Assembly: GCA_050700385.1 (NCBI GenBank)
Contig: JBOHGT010000203.1
Coordinates: forward strand, 1 to 24,387
Length of the DNA: 24,387 nucleotides
Source: WHSY01 sp050700385
GTDB taxonomy: Bacteria; Actinomycetota; Actinomycetes; Mycobacteriales; Pseudonocardiaceae
Direction of reading: 5' to 3'
The first letter of the stretch is position 1; the number at the start of each line of letters is the position of its first letter. The position numbers and the translations under genes are program-made. The notes below the pieces were generated by a model. It searched no databases. It saw nothing but the letters and a program-made list of their open reading frames with translations, and was not told where the DNA came from. Of the stretch, positions 1 to 7,181 are shown in pieces.

Positions 1-5
1 CACAA

Positions 6-124
6 GTTACGGCGGCCATAGCGGAGGGGAAACGCCCGGACCCATTCCGAACCCGGAAGCTAAGCCCTCCAGCGCCGATGGTACTGCACCCGACAGGATG
101 TGGGAGAGTAGGACACCGCCGAAC
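6..124 (+). rRNA. rrf: 5S ribosomal RNA
   Basis: This is the 5S rRNA at the end of an rRNA operon whose 23S gene would lie just before the window. The sequence holds the conserved blocks of actinobacterial 5S rRNA in order: the GGCGGCCATAGCGG 5' strand, GGGGAAACGCCCGG, CATTCCGAACCCGGAAGCTAAG (positions 42-64), CCAGCGCCGATGGTACTGC, and the GTGGGAGAGTAGGACACCGCCG 3' part. The 5' CGGCGG and 3' CCGCCG ends pair to close helix I. The exact ends are uncertain by a few bases. A strong terminator follows. Confidence 0.95.
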
Positions 125-137
125 ACAGCTTTCGCAA

Positions 138-178
138 GCACGAAAGGGGCCTCCGGGAGATGGGGGCCCCTTTCGTGC
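138..178 (+). terminator. rRNA operon terminator hairpin
   Basis: A perfect 14-bp stem (138-151 pairing with 165-178, arm GCACGAAAGGGGCC) encloses a 13-nt loop, 13 nt after the 5S rRNA. There is no long U tract after the stem, but the U run lies inside the 3' arm (CCCCTTTCG), as is common for actinobacterial terminators. It should insulate the rRNA operon from the protein gene that starts at 202. Confidence 0.85.
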
Positions 179-201
179 GGTACGGGACGGAGGTAGGCGC
201 C

Positions 202-969
202 GTGGCGTCGGGAGATGGCGGGACCGGCAGCCGCTTCCGGGGGCCGGACTCTCGTCATGCCCGGGCGGGACGCAGCCCGAAGCGTCCGGAGCTCCCGGAG
301 GGTGTGGACTCTGCCGACCTCGATGCGGAGGTTCGGCGCGAGTTGGGAACACTGCCGAGGGGCCTCGCAGATCTGGTCGGTGGCCACCTCGTGGCGGTCG
401 GCCTTGCGCTCGACGATGATCCGGAGGAGGCGCTCGAGCACGCGCGTTTCGCGCGTAGTCGCGCCAGCAGGGTGGCTGCAGTGCGGGAGGCGGCAGGCCT
501 CGCGGCGTACCGGGCCGGTGAGTGGAGCGAAGCTTTGGCGGAGCTGCGCGCCGCGCGGAGGTTGAGCGGTAGGCCGCAGCATCTGGCTGTGCTGGCGGAC
601 TGCGAGCGTGCCCTCGGCCGTCCGGAGCGGGCGTTGGAGATCGCGCGGAGTCCGGAAGCCGCCACGTTGGGCGTGGCGGACGCTATCGAGCTGCGGATCG
701 TGGCCGCAGGCGCGCGCCGCGACCTGGGTCAGGCCGATGCGGCCGTGGTGGGGCTGCAGGGTCCGGAGCTGGACAGCACGAGCGACGAACCGTGGGTGGC
801 CCGGCTGCGCTACGCCTACGCCGACAACCTGCTGGCCGCCGGCCGCACGGGCGAGGCGCTGCGGTGGTTCGTCGCCGCCGCGGACGCCGACGTCGACGAG
901 GAGACCGATGCGGCGCAACGCGCCGTCGAGCTCGGCAGGCAGGAGTCCGGTGACGGCACTGTCGGGTGA
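202..969 (+). CDS. TPR-like conserved hypothetical protein (Rv1691 type)
   Basis: A 255-residue soluble protein rich in Ala, Arg, Leu and Glu, with helical pair patterns of tetratricopeptide type from about residue 60 on (for example A-x-Y-R-A-G-E-W-S-E-A-L-A-E-L and A-D-N-L-L-A-A-G-R-T-G-E-A-L-R-W-F). TPR proteins are scaffolds, so no enzymatic role can be given. Size and position before the HAD phosphatase match M. tuberculosis Rv1691. I chose the GTG at 202 because GGAGG (189-193) lies 8 nt upstream; the ATG at 160 sits in the loop of the rRNA terminator and is unlikely. The first 35 residues are basic and low in complexity, probably disordered. The gene overlaps the next one by 20 bp, so the two are probably translated from one transcript. 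Confidence 0.85.
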   Translation: MASGDGGTGSRFRGPDSRHARAGRSPKRPELPEGVDSADLDAEVRRELGTLPRGLADLVGGHLVAVGLALDDDPEEALEHARFARSRASRVAAVREAAGLAAYRAGEWSEALAELRAARRLSGRPQHLAVLADCERALGRPERALEIARSPEAATLGVADAIELRIVAAGARRDLGQADAAVVGLQGPELDSTSDEPWVARLRYAYADNLLAAGRTGEALRWFVAAADADVDEETDAAQRAVELGRQESGDGTVG

Positions 970-1999
970 GTACGACGGTGTGCTGCTGGATCTCGACGGC
1001 ACCGTTTTCCGCGGGCGGGCCGTCGTGCCGGCCGCTCCGGATGCGATCGCCCGGGTTCGCCGCACCGGCACCGGCCTGGCGTTCGTGACGAACAACGCCG
1101 CCCGGAGCCCGGAGCAGGTCGCCGAGCACCTGGTGTCGGCGGGTATCGATGTGGCGACCGACGACGTGGTGACCAGCGCGCAGGCCGGCGCCGACGTGCT
1201 CGCGGCGCGGCTCGACGCCGGCAGCGCCGTCCTCGTGGTGGGCACCGAGGCGCTCGCCGCGGAGGTGTCGAGGGTGGGGCTGCGCCCGGTGCGTGCGGCG
1301 GAAGACGACCCCGCCGCCGTGGTGCAGGGCCACTCGACAGCGACCGGTTGGGCGGAGCTGGCAGAGGCCTGCCTGGCGATCCGGGCGGGCAGCCTCTGGG
1401 TGGCGTGCAACGTCGATGCCACCCTGCCGACCGAGCGCGGCAACGTGCCCGGCAACGGCGCGATGGTCGCCGCGCTGCGCGCCGCCACGAACGCCGAACC
1501 CGTGGTCGCCGGCAAGCCGCACCGTCCCCTCGTGGATGCGGCGATCGCCCGCCTGGGCGCGAGCCGCCCGCTGCTGGTCGGGGACCGCCTGGACACCGAC
1601 ATCGCCGGCGCCGGCGGTGCAGGGCTCGATTCCTTGCTGGTGCTCAGCGGCGTGAGCGATGCCGCCGCCGTGCTCGCCGCGCCGCAGGAGTCGCGGCCGA
1701 CCTTTCTGGCCGGCGACGTCGCCGCGCTGGGCGAGGATACGGGCGCCGCGCGCATCGGTGAGCGCCCGGGCTGGTCGTGTGAGGTGACCGGCGGAACCCT
1801 GGTGCTGCACTGCACCGGGTCTGCGTCGGTTGACCCGCTCGATGCGTTGCGGGCGCTGTGCTCCCACTGGTGGGCCACCCGGGGCGGCCCGACCCCCGTG
1901 ACCGGCGGGGACGCCGCTGCCACCGATGCGCTGCGTGCCCTGGGCCTGGGCGACGGACCGGGAGGGCGCGCTGCGGCCCAGCCGCCGGTGATCGGTTAG
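950..1999 (+). CDS. HAD-IIA family sugar/glycerol phosphate phosphatase (Rv1692 type)
   Basis: A 349-residue haloacid-dehalogenase phosphatase of the NagD-like IIA subfamily. Visible motifs are motif I DLDGT (residues 14-18, nucleophile Asp14 and acid/base Asp16), motif II in FVTNNAARS, the motif III lysine in AGKPHRPLVDAA, and motif IV GDRLDTDIAGA, which binds magnesium. The cap domain lies between motifs II and III, as in IIA enzymes. A C-terminal extension of about 75 residues follows the HAD fold. The syntenic M. tuberculosis protein Rv1692 was reported as a glycerol-3-phosphate phosphatase in recycling of phospholipid head groups; that substrate is inferred here by orthology. The start is the GTG at 950, with AGGAG at 941-945. 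It overlaps the end of the TPR-like gene. Confidence 0.88.
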   Translation: MTALSGEYDGVLLDLDGTVFRGRAVVPAAPDAIARVRRTGTGLAFVTNNAARSPEQVAEHLVSAGIDVATDDVVTSAQAGADVLAARLDAGSAVLVVGTEALAAEVSRVGLRPVRAAEDDPAAVVQGHSTATGWAELAEACLAIRAGSLWVACNVDATLPTERGNVPGNGAMVAALRAATNAEPVVAGKPHRPLVDAAIARLGASRPLLVGDRLDTDIAGAGGAGLDSLLVLSGVSDAAAVLAAPQESRPTFLAGDVAALGEDTGAARIGERPGWSCEVTGGTLVLHCTGSASVDPLDALRALCSHWWATRGGPTPVTGGDAAATDALRALGLGDGPGGRAAAQPPVIG

Positions 2000-2021
2000 C
2001 GTGGAAGGGTCCCCGCAGGGG
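1997..2021 (+). promoter_or_regulatory. possible -10 box and small leader hairpin before the 59-aa gene
   Basis: TAGCGT at 1997-2002 fits the actinobacterial TANNNT -10 pattern, and a tiny CCCC/GGGG hairpin (2011-2014 with 2018-2021) stands just before the ribosome binding site GAGGAG. No good -35 is visible. It could give an internal promoter for the 59-aa gene, tlyA and nadK. This is weak evidence. Confidence 0.28.
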
Positions 2022-2034
2022 AGGAGAGCAGCAG

Positions 2035-2214
2035 GTGACGACGTCGCAGCCCCACCAGACGCTGCCCGACGAGCTCGAGCCCGATGCCGGCATCGCCGAC
2101 GCACTCGCGGCCACCGACGGCCTCGACGCGGTCCCGGTCGCGGAGCACGTCACCCGGTTCCACACGCTGCACGAGTCGCTCACCGCGGCGCTGTCCACCA
2201 TCGACGAGGTCTGA
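2035..2214 (+). CDS. small conserved actinobacterial protein (Rv1693 type)
   Basis: A 59-residue acidic protein that starts at a GTG preceded by GGAGGAG at 2020-2026, 8 nt upstream. It has no membrane segment or recognisable catalytic motif. The C-terminal half, with repeated H-x-x-L-H-E-S-L and L-S-T-I-D-E-V elements, looks like an amphipathic helix. Size and place between the HAD phosphatase and tlyA match M. tuberculosis Rv1693 (58 residues as I recall), so it is likely a real gene and not a chance reading frame. Its stop codon is one base before the GTG of tlyA, so it is translationally linked to it. Function unknown; a role beside ribosome modification is only a guess. Confidence 0.8.
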   Translation: MTTSQPHQTLPDELEPDAGIADALAATDGLDAVPVAEHVTRFHTLHESLTAALSTIDEV

Positions 2215-2215
2215 G

Positions 2216-3031
2216 GTGCCCCGGCGGGGCCGGCTGGACGCGGAGTTGGTGCGCCGTGGCCTGGCGCGCTCCCGCGACCACGCCGCCCGGCTGGTCGAGG
2301 CTGGCCGGGTCAGCGTGCGCGGGCTGCCGGCCCGCAAGCCGGCCACCGGTGTCGATCCGGACACGCCGCTGATCGTGCTAGCGGAGGCCGCCGGGCCGGA
2401 TTGGGCCTCCCGTGGCGCACACAAACTGGTCGGAGCGCTGGAGGTGTTCGGCCCCGCGGGGCTCACGGTCGCCGGGAAGCGCTGCCTGGATGCCGGCGCC
2501 TCCACCGGAGGATTCACCGACGTGCTGCTGCACGGCGGCGCCGCGCAGGTCGTCGCCGTCGATGTCGGCTACGGGCAGCTCGCCTGGCGGCTGCGCACCG
2601 ACCCGCGGGTGCAGGTGCACGACCGGACCAACGTGCGCACCCTCACCCCCGACGCCATCGGCGGCCCGGTCGAGCTGACCGTCGCCGACCTGTCGTTCAT
2701 CTCGTTGCGGCTGGTGCTCCCGGCGCTGCTCGCCTGTACCACGGCCGGCGGTGACCTCGTGCCCATGGTCAAACCGCAGTTCGAGGTCGGTCGGGGCCGG
2801 CTGGGCAGCGGCGGCGTGGTGCGTGACCCGGGGTTGCGCGTGGCTGCGGTGCTCGATGTGGTGGTGGCCGCATCGGACCTCGGCGCCGGCCTGTGCGCCG
2901 TGATCGCCAGCCCGCTGCCCGGTCCGTCCGGCAACGTCGAGTACTTCCTGTGGCTGCGCCGCGGCGTCCGGGGGACCGAGGGGTCCGCAGCGGACCAGGT
3001 GCGCGCCGCGGTGCAGGGCGGGCCTCGATGA
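2216..3031 (+). CDS. tlyA: TlyA-type 16S/23S rRNA (cytidine-2'-O)-methyltransferase
   Basis: A 271-residue protein with an N-terminal S4 RNA-binding domain (residues 1-65, starting P-R-R-G-R-L-D-A-E-L-V-R-R-G-L-A) and a C-terminal Rossmann-type FtsJ/RrmJ methyltransferase domain. The SAM-binding loop LDAGASTGGFTD begins at residue 91; VADLSFISL and VKPQFEVG are the later family motifs. In mycobacteria TlyA methylates C1409 of 16S and C1920 of 23S rRNA using SAM and thereby makes ribosomes sensitive to capreomycin and viomycin. The family is also annotated as haemolysin A, which is a historical name. The GTG start at 2216 gives the usual family length (268 in M. tuberculosis). The stop overlaps the ATG of nadK (ATGA). 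Confidence 0.94.
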   Translation: MPRRGRLDAELVRRGLARSRDHAARLVEAGRVSVRGLPARKPATGVDPDTPLIVLAEAAGPDWASRGAHKLVGALEVFGPAGLTVAGKRCLDAGASTGGFTDVLLHGGAAQVVAVDVGYGQLAWRLRTDPRVQVHDRTNVRTLTPDAIGGPVELTVADLSFISLRLVLPALLACTTAGGDLVPMVKPQFEVGRGRLGSGGVVRDPGLRVAAVLDVVVAASDLGAGLCAVIASPLPGPSGNVEYFLWLRRGVRGTEGSAADQVRAAVQGGPR

Positions 3032-3927
3032 GCCCCGGGCGTGAGGCGCTGCTCGTGATGCGCAGCGGGCGTCCGGAGAACCTGCGAACCGCCGCGCAGG
3101 TCGGCAAGTGCCTGGCCGGGGTAGGCATGACACTGCGGATGCTCGCCGATGAGGCGGGCGAGCTCGGCCACTCCGGCGAGGTCCACGTCGTGCCGGCGGG
3201 CCCCGACGCCGCTGAGGGCACCGAGATCGTCGTGGTCCTCGGTGGCGACGGGACCCTGCTGCGGGGCGCGGAGCTCGCCCGGCCGACCGGGGTGCCAGTG
3301 CTCGGGGTGAACCTGGGTCGGGTCGGGTTTCTCGCCGAGGCCGACCGGGACGGTCTGGACGAAGCGATCGGTGCCGTCGCGCGCGGCGACTACACGGTCG
3401 ACGAGCGGATGAGCATCGATATCACCGCTACCGTCAACGGCATCACCCTGGCCAGTACGTGGGCGCTCAACGAGGCGAGTGTGGAACGGCGCACCCGCGA
3501 GCGGATCCTCGAGGTCGTGCTCGAGGTCGACGGGCGCCCGGTCTCGGGCTTCGGGTGCGACGGGGTGCTCTGCGCGACCCCGACGGGTTCGACCGCCTAC
3601 GCGTTCTCCGCGGGCGGGCCGGTGGTGTGGCCCGATGTCGACGCGCTGCTCGTGGTGCCCAGCAACGCGCACGCCCTGTTCGCCCGGCCGCTGGTGGTGT
3701 CCCCGGACTCGGTGGTGGCCGTCGAGGTCGACCCCTACGGGCACAGTGCGGTGCTGTGCTGCGACGGCAGGCGCACCATCGAGCTGCCCCCCGGATCGCG
3801 GGTCGAGGTGGTCCGCGGCGCCACCCCGGTGCGGCTGGTACTGCTGCAGGACAACCCGTTCACCGACCGGCTGGTGCGCAAGTTCGAGCTGCCCGTGCAG
3901 GGCTGGCGAGGTCCGGTGCGGCACTGA
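3028..3927 (+). CDS. nadK: NAD kinase
   Basis: A 299-residue cytoplasmic ATP/polyphosphate-dependent NAD kinase, which makes NADP from NAD. Signature motifs are GGDGT (residues 72-76), the NLGRVGFLAE segment that follows, the NE motif in WALNEASVERR, and GCDGVLCATPTGSTAYAFSA, the glycine-rich loop that binds NAD. Length agrees with M. tuberculosis PpnK (307 residues). The ATG at 3028 overlaps the TlyA stop by 4 bp, so translation is coupled. It is followed by 77 bp that contain the likely promoter of recN. No unusual features. Confidence 0.95.
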   Translation: MSPGREALLVMRSGRPENLRTAAQVGKCLAGVGMTLRMLADEAGELGHSGEVHVVPAGPDAAEGTEIVVVLGGDGTLLRGAELARPTGVPVLGVNLGRVGFLAEADRDGLDEAIGAVARGDYTVDERMSIDITATVNGITLASTWALNEASVERRTRERILEVVLEVDGRPVSGFGCDGVLCATPTGSTAYAFSAGGPVVWPDVDALLVVPSNAHALFARPLVVSPDSVVAVEVDPYGHSAVLCCDGRRTIELPPGSRVEVVRGATPVRLVLLQDNPFTDRLVRKFELPVQGWRGPVRH

Positions 3928-3993
3928 CTCCTACGCGAGAGCTGCTTGCCGGGTCATCAGCACTCGACACCCGCCGATCGGGGAGGACCGCGT

Positions 3994-3999
3994 TAGGGT
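3994..3999 (+). promoter_or_regulatory. -10 box for a probable leaderless recN transcript
   Basis: TAGGGT (3994-3999) fits the TANNNT -10 consensus and ends 5 nt before the GTG of recN at 4005. Transcription would begin at or within a base or two of the start codon, which is the geometry of leaderless mRNAs, common in actinobacteria. There is no convincing -35. A GGGGAGGA at 3980-3987 lies 17 nt from the GTG, too far for a normal ribosome binding site. I see no LexA-type palindrome (TCGAAC-N4-GTTCGA) nearby. Confidence 0.5.
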
Positions 4000-4004
4000 G
4001 CGGC

Positions 4005-5771
4005 GTGCTCACCGAGATGCGCATCCAGGGCCTCGGTGTCATCGACGAGGCCACGCTCGACCTGCACCCCGGTCTGACGGTGATCACCGGAGAGACCGGC
4101 GCCGGCAAGACGATGGTGGTCACCGGCCTGCACCTGCTCGGTGGCGGGCGGGCGGATGCCTCCCGGGTCCGCAGCGGCGCCGACCGCGCCGTCGTGGAGG
4201 GATGGTTTCGCCCGCCGCAGGGAAGTCCGGCCGCCGAGCTCGCCGAGGAGACCGGGGCGCGCACCGACGACGACGGCAGCCTCATCGCCAGCCGCACGGT
4301 GACCACCGACGGACGCTCCCGCGCGCACCTGGGCGGACGATCGGTGCCGGCCGGTGTACTCGCCGATCTCGCCGACGGCATGCTGGCGGTACACGGCCAG
4401 AACGACCAGCTGCGGCTGCTGCGGCCGGGCGAGCAGCGCGGCGTGCTGGACCGGTTCGCGGCCGACGCCGTCGCCCGCCCGTTGGCCGCATACCGGGAGG
4501 CACGCCGGGAGTGGGTCAGGATCGGCACCGAGCTGGCCGACCGCACCGAGCGGTCCCGGGAGCTCGCCAGGGAGTCGGACCTGCTGGGCCACGGGCTGGC
4601 CGAGATCGCCGCCGTGGATCCGCAGCCGGGGGAGGACGCGGCGCTCGTCGCCGAGGCGCGCCGGCTCGCCGACGTCGACCAGCTGCGGGAGACCGCGTCG
4701 GCGGCGCAGCTCGCGGTCTCGGGCGCCGCCGACGGCGACCCCGACACTCCCGGAGCGCTCGGCCTGACCGGCGAAGCCCGCCGCCGGCTGCAGGCCGCCG
4801 AGGACCCCGCGCTGCATGTGCTCGCTCCCCGGCTGGAGGAGGCCGCCACGCTGCTGGCCGACGTGGGCGCCGAGCTGGGCGCCTACCTCGACGGGCTGGA
4901 CGCCGACCCGGCCAGGCTCGAGCAGGTGCTCGCCCGCCAGTCCGAGCTCAAGGCGCTCACCCGCAAGTACGCCGCCGACGTCGACGGCGTGCTGGACTGG
5001 GCCGCGCAGGCCCGGGCGCGCCGCGACGAGCTGGACACCTCCGAGGACACCCTGGTGACGCTGGCGGCCCGCCGCGACAAGCTGGCCGTCGAGGTCGCGC
5101 ACCACGCGGCGGAGCTCTCCGACGCCCGCTCGGCCGCGGCCCGGGCGCTCGCCGATGCCGTCACCGCCGAGCTGGCGGGTCTCGCGATGGCGCAAGCCGT
5201 GCTGGATGTCACCGTCATCCCCGCGCCGGCCCAGCCGAGGGACCCGTACGCGGTCACCGTCGCGGGCGAGGTGCGCCACGCCGGGCCGGACGGCACCGAT
5301 GAGGTGGAGCTGCGGCTGGCCCCGCACCCCGGTGCCGACCCGCTGCCCGTACACAAGGGGGCCTCCGGCGGCGAGCTGTCCCGCGTCATGCTCGCGCTCG
5401 AGGTGGTGCTCGCCGGCGCGGACCCGGTGCCCACCCTCGTGTTCGACGAGGTCGATGCCGGGGTCGGAGGGCGTGCGGCGGTGGAGATCGGGCGGCGGCT
5501 GGCCCGGCTCGCCCGCAGCCACCAGGTCGTCGTCGTCACGCACCTGCCGCAGGTCGCCGCTTACGCCGACCGGCACCTGATGGTGGACAAGGTCACCTAT
5601 ACCACGGGTCTGACCCGCAGCGGCGTCCGGGAACTCGAGGGTGAGACGAGGGTGGTCGAGCTCGCGCGCATGCTCGCCGGGATGGACGACACCGAGACCG
5701 GCCGTGCCCACGCCGAGGAGCTGCTCGCCGCGGCCGCGTCCGACAAGCGCACACACCGCCGCGCGAGCTGA
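4005..5771 (+). CDS. recN: DNA repair protein RecN
   Basis: A 588-residue SMC-like ATPase acting in double-strand break repair and recombination. The N-terminal Walker A GETGAGKT is at residues 29-36. A long central coiled coil rich in Ala, Arg, Glu and Leu (about 155-390) separates the two halves of the ATPase head. The C-terminal half holds the ABC signature SGGELS (454-459), Walker B LVFDEVD (ending at residue 484) and the H-loop VVVTHLPQVAAYAD. The length matches M. tuberculosis RecN (587). The GTG at 4005 is chosen because V-L-T-E-M-R-I aligns with the family start M-L-T-E; the ATG at 4017 is an alternative that would trim four residues. A -10 box 5 nt upstream suggests a leaderless message. 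Confidence 0.95.
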   Translation: MLTEMRIQGLGVIDEATLDLHPGLTVITGETGAGKTMVVTGLHLLGGGRADASRVRSGADRAVVEGWFRPPQGSPAAELAEETGARTDDDGSLIASRTVTTDGRSRAHLGGRSVPAGVLADLADGMLAVHGQNDQLRLLRPGEQRGVLDRFAADAVARPLAAYREARREWVRIGTELADRTERSRELARESDLLGHGLAEIAAVDPQPGEDAALVAEARRLADVDQLRETASAAQLAVSGAADGDPDTPGALGLTGEARRRLQAAEDPALHVLAPRLEEAATLLADVGAELGAYLDGLDADPARLEQVLARQSELKALTRKYAADVDGVLDWAAQARARRDELDTSEDTLVTLAARRDKLAVEVAHHAAELSDARSAAARALADAVTAELAGLAMAQAVLDVTVIPAPAQPRDPYAVTVAGEVRHAGPDGTDEVELRLAPHPGADPLPVHKGASGGELSRVMLALEVVLAGADPVPTLVFDEVDAGVGGRAAVEIGRRLARLARSHQVVVVTHLPQVAAYADRHLMVDKVTYTTGLTRSGVRELEGETRVVELARMLAGMDDTETGRAHAEELLAAAASDKRTHRRAS

Positions 5772-5827
5772 GGGTCGGGTCGGCGCGCCTACCGGACCCG
5801 CCCGGTTCCCTTTGTCACCATCGGGAC

Positions 5828-7018
5828 ATGAAGCTCTCCGGACTGCTGACCCGCGATGCGGCGCTGCCCGGCACCACCGGCGTCGCCAGGGTGGGCCGCC
5901 GCACCAGCGTGCTGCTCCGCCGGATCGGCCCGGGTGACATCGCCGTCCTCGACCAGGTCGATCTCGACCGGCGGACGGCGGACGCGCTGGTGGACGCCGA
6001 GGTGGCGGGTGTGGTCAACGCCGCACCCTCGATCTCGGGCCGGTTCCCGAACCTCGGCCCGGAGGTCCTGATCAACGCCGGCATCACCCTCGTCGACGGG
6101 GTCGGCTCCGAGGTGCTGCGCAACATCAGGGACGGCACGAAGCTCCGGCTGCACGACGGGGTGGTCTACGCGGGCGAGAAGGAACTGGCCCGTGGCGCCG
6201 AGCAGACCGCTGACTCGATCGCCGATCTCATGATCGAGTCCAAGTCGGGGGTATCCGCCCAGCTCGAGGCATTCTCCGCTAACACCATCGAGTTCCTTCG
6301 CCACGAACGGTCGCTGATCCTCGACGGCGTCGGGGTGCCCGAGGTGGACGTCGCGATCGAGGGCAGGCAGGTGCTCGTGGTCGCAGCCGGTTACGACCAC
6401 ACCGAGGATCTGCGAGCGCTGCGGCACTTCATCCGCGAGTGCCAGCCCGTGCTGATCGGTGTCGAGGGCGGAGCGGACGCGCTGCGTGGCGCAGGGCACC
6501 GGCCTCACATCATCGTGGGCGACCCGCACCAGGTCGGCACCGAGGCGCTCGAGTGCGGCGCCGAGGTGGTGGTACCCGCCCAACCGGACGGGCACGCTCC
6601 CGGGCTGGAACGGATCCGGGATCTCGGTATCGGCGCGGTCACCTTCCCCGCGGCGGCCAACCCGGAGGACCTCGCGCTGCTGCTGGCCGACGCGCACGGC
6701 GCCTCCCTGGTGATCACGGTGGGCTTCCAGGCGACGCTGGCAGAGTTCCTGGACCGCGGCCGCTCCGGTTCGAACCCGTCCACGTTCCTCACCCGGCTAC
6801 GGCTGGGAAGCAAGCTGGTGGATGGCAAGGCCGTCGCGAGCCTGCACCGCACCCGGGTGTCGGTCGGCGCGGTGGTGCTGATGGTGGCCGCCGCGCTGGT
6901 GGCGGTCGCCGCCGCGATGTTCGTCTCCGATGTGGAGGGCACCTACACCGGACTCGTCGGCGACGCCGTCACGAACAGCTGGAACGCTCTCGTCTCCTGG
7001 GTCGAGGGGCTGGCCTAG
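5828..7018 (+). CDS. steA: SteA-like cytokinetic ring / cell separation protein
   Basis: A 396-residue protein of the SteA family (Rv1697 type). The body (about 1-330) is a soluble domain related to thiamine pyrophosphokinase-like folds, with runs such as D-G-V-G-S-E-V-L-R-N-I-R-D-G and P-H-I-I-V-G-D-P-H-Q-V; a single membrane helix lies at about residues 344-367 (V-S-V-G-A-V-V-L-M-V-A-A-A-L-V-A-V), followed by a short extracytoplasmic tail. In Corynebacterium, SteA works with the membrane protein SteB to activate peptidoglycan hydrolase during daughter cell separation. SteB is normally encoded directly after steA, but no such gene is present here. The ATG at 5828 lacks a good ribosome binding site; CACCAT 6 nt upstream resembles a -10 box imperfectly. 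Confidence 0.82.
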   Translation: MKLSGLLTRDAALPGTTGVARVGRRTSVLLRRIGPGDIAVLDQVDLDRRTADALVDAEVAGVVNAAPSISGRFPNLGPEVLINAGITLVDGVGSEVLRNIRDGTKLRLHDGVVYAGEKELARGAEQTADSIADLMIESKSGVSAQLEAFSANTIEFLRHERSLILDGVGVPEVDVAIEGRQVLVVAAGYDHTEDLRALRHFIRECQPVLIGVEGGADALRGAGHRPHIIVGDPHQVGTEALECGAEVVVPAQPDGHAPGLERIRDLGIGAVTFPAAANPEDLALLLADAHGASLVITVGFQATLAEFLDRGRSGSNPSTFLTRLRLGSKLVDGKAVASLHRTRVSVGAVVLMVAAALVAVAAAMFVSDVEGTYTGLVGDAVTNSWNALVSWVEGLA

Positions 7019-7042
7019 GCCGTGATGTCGGCCGTGATGTCG
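7019..7042 (+). repeat. perfect tandem duplication of 12 bp
   Basis: GCCGTGATGTCG occurs twice in a row (7019-7030 and 7031-7042) directly after the steA stop codon. It is short and non-coding. It marks the junction between steA and pyrG where relatives have the steB gene, so it might be a slippage product or the scar of a deletion; this cannot be decided from one sequence. Confidence 0.75.
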
Positions 7043-7181
7043 CTGCGCTACCGACCGGCGAGACGGGGCTTCACGCGCGTAGCGATGTTACCGTGAAGCT
7101 CCGTGGTCGGTGGCTCGCCGCCCGCCGCAGCTGAACCGGCTCCCCACGACGGGCCGGTCGAAGACCACGGGAGAGGCCTTG

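Noticed and set aside
160..201. ATG at 160 as the start of the TPR-like protein
   Set aside because: It lies in the loop of the rRNA terminator and has no ribosome binding site, while the GTG at 202 has GGAGG at the right distance.
7..1923. A 638-residue minus-strand reading frame from the 5S rRNA through the first two genes
   Set aside because: It covers rRNA and two recognisable genes on the other strand. Its Ser/Arg/Ala/Pro-rich composition is typical of antisense frames in high-GC DNA.
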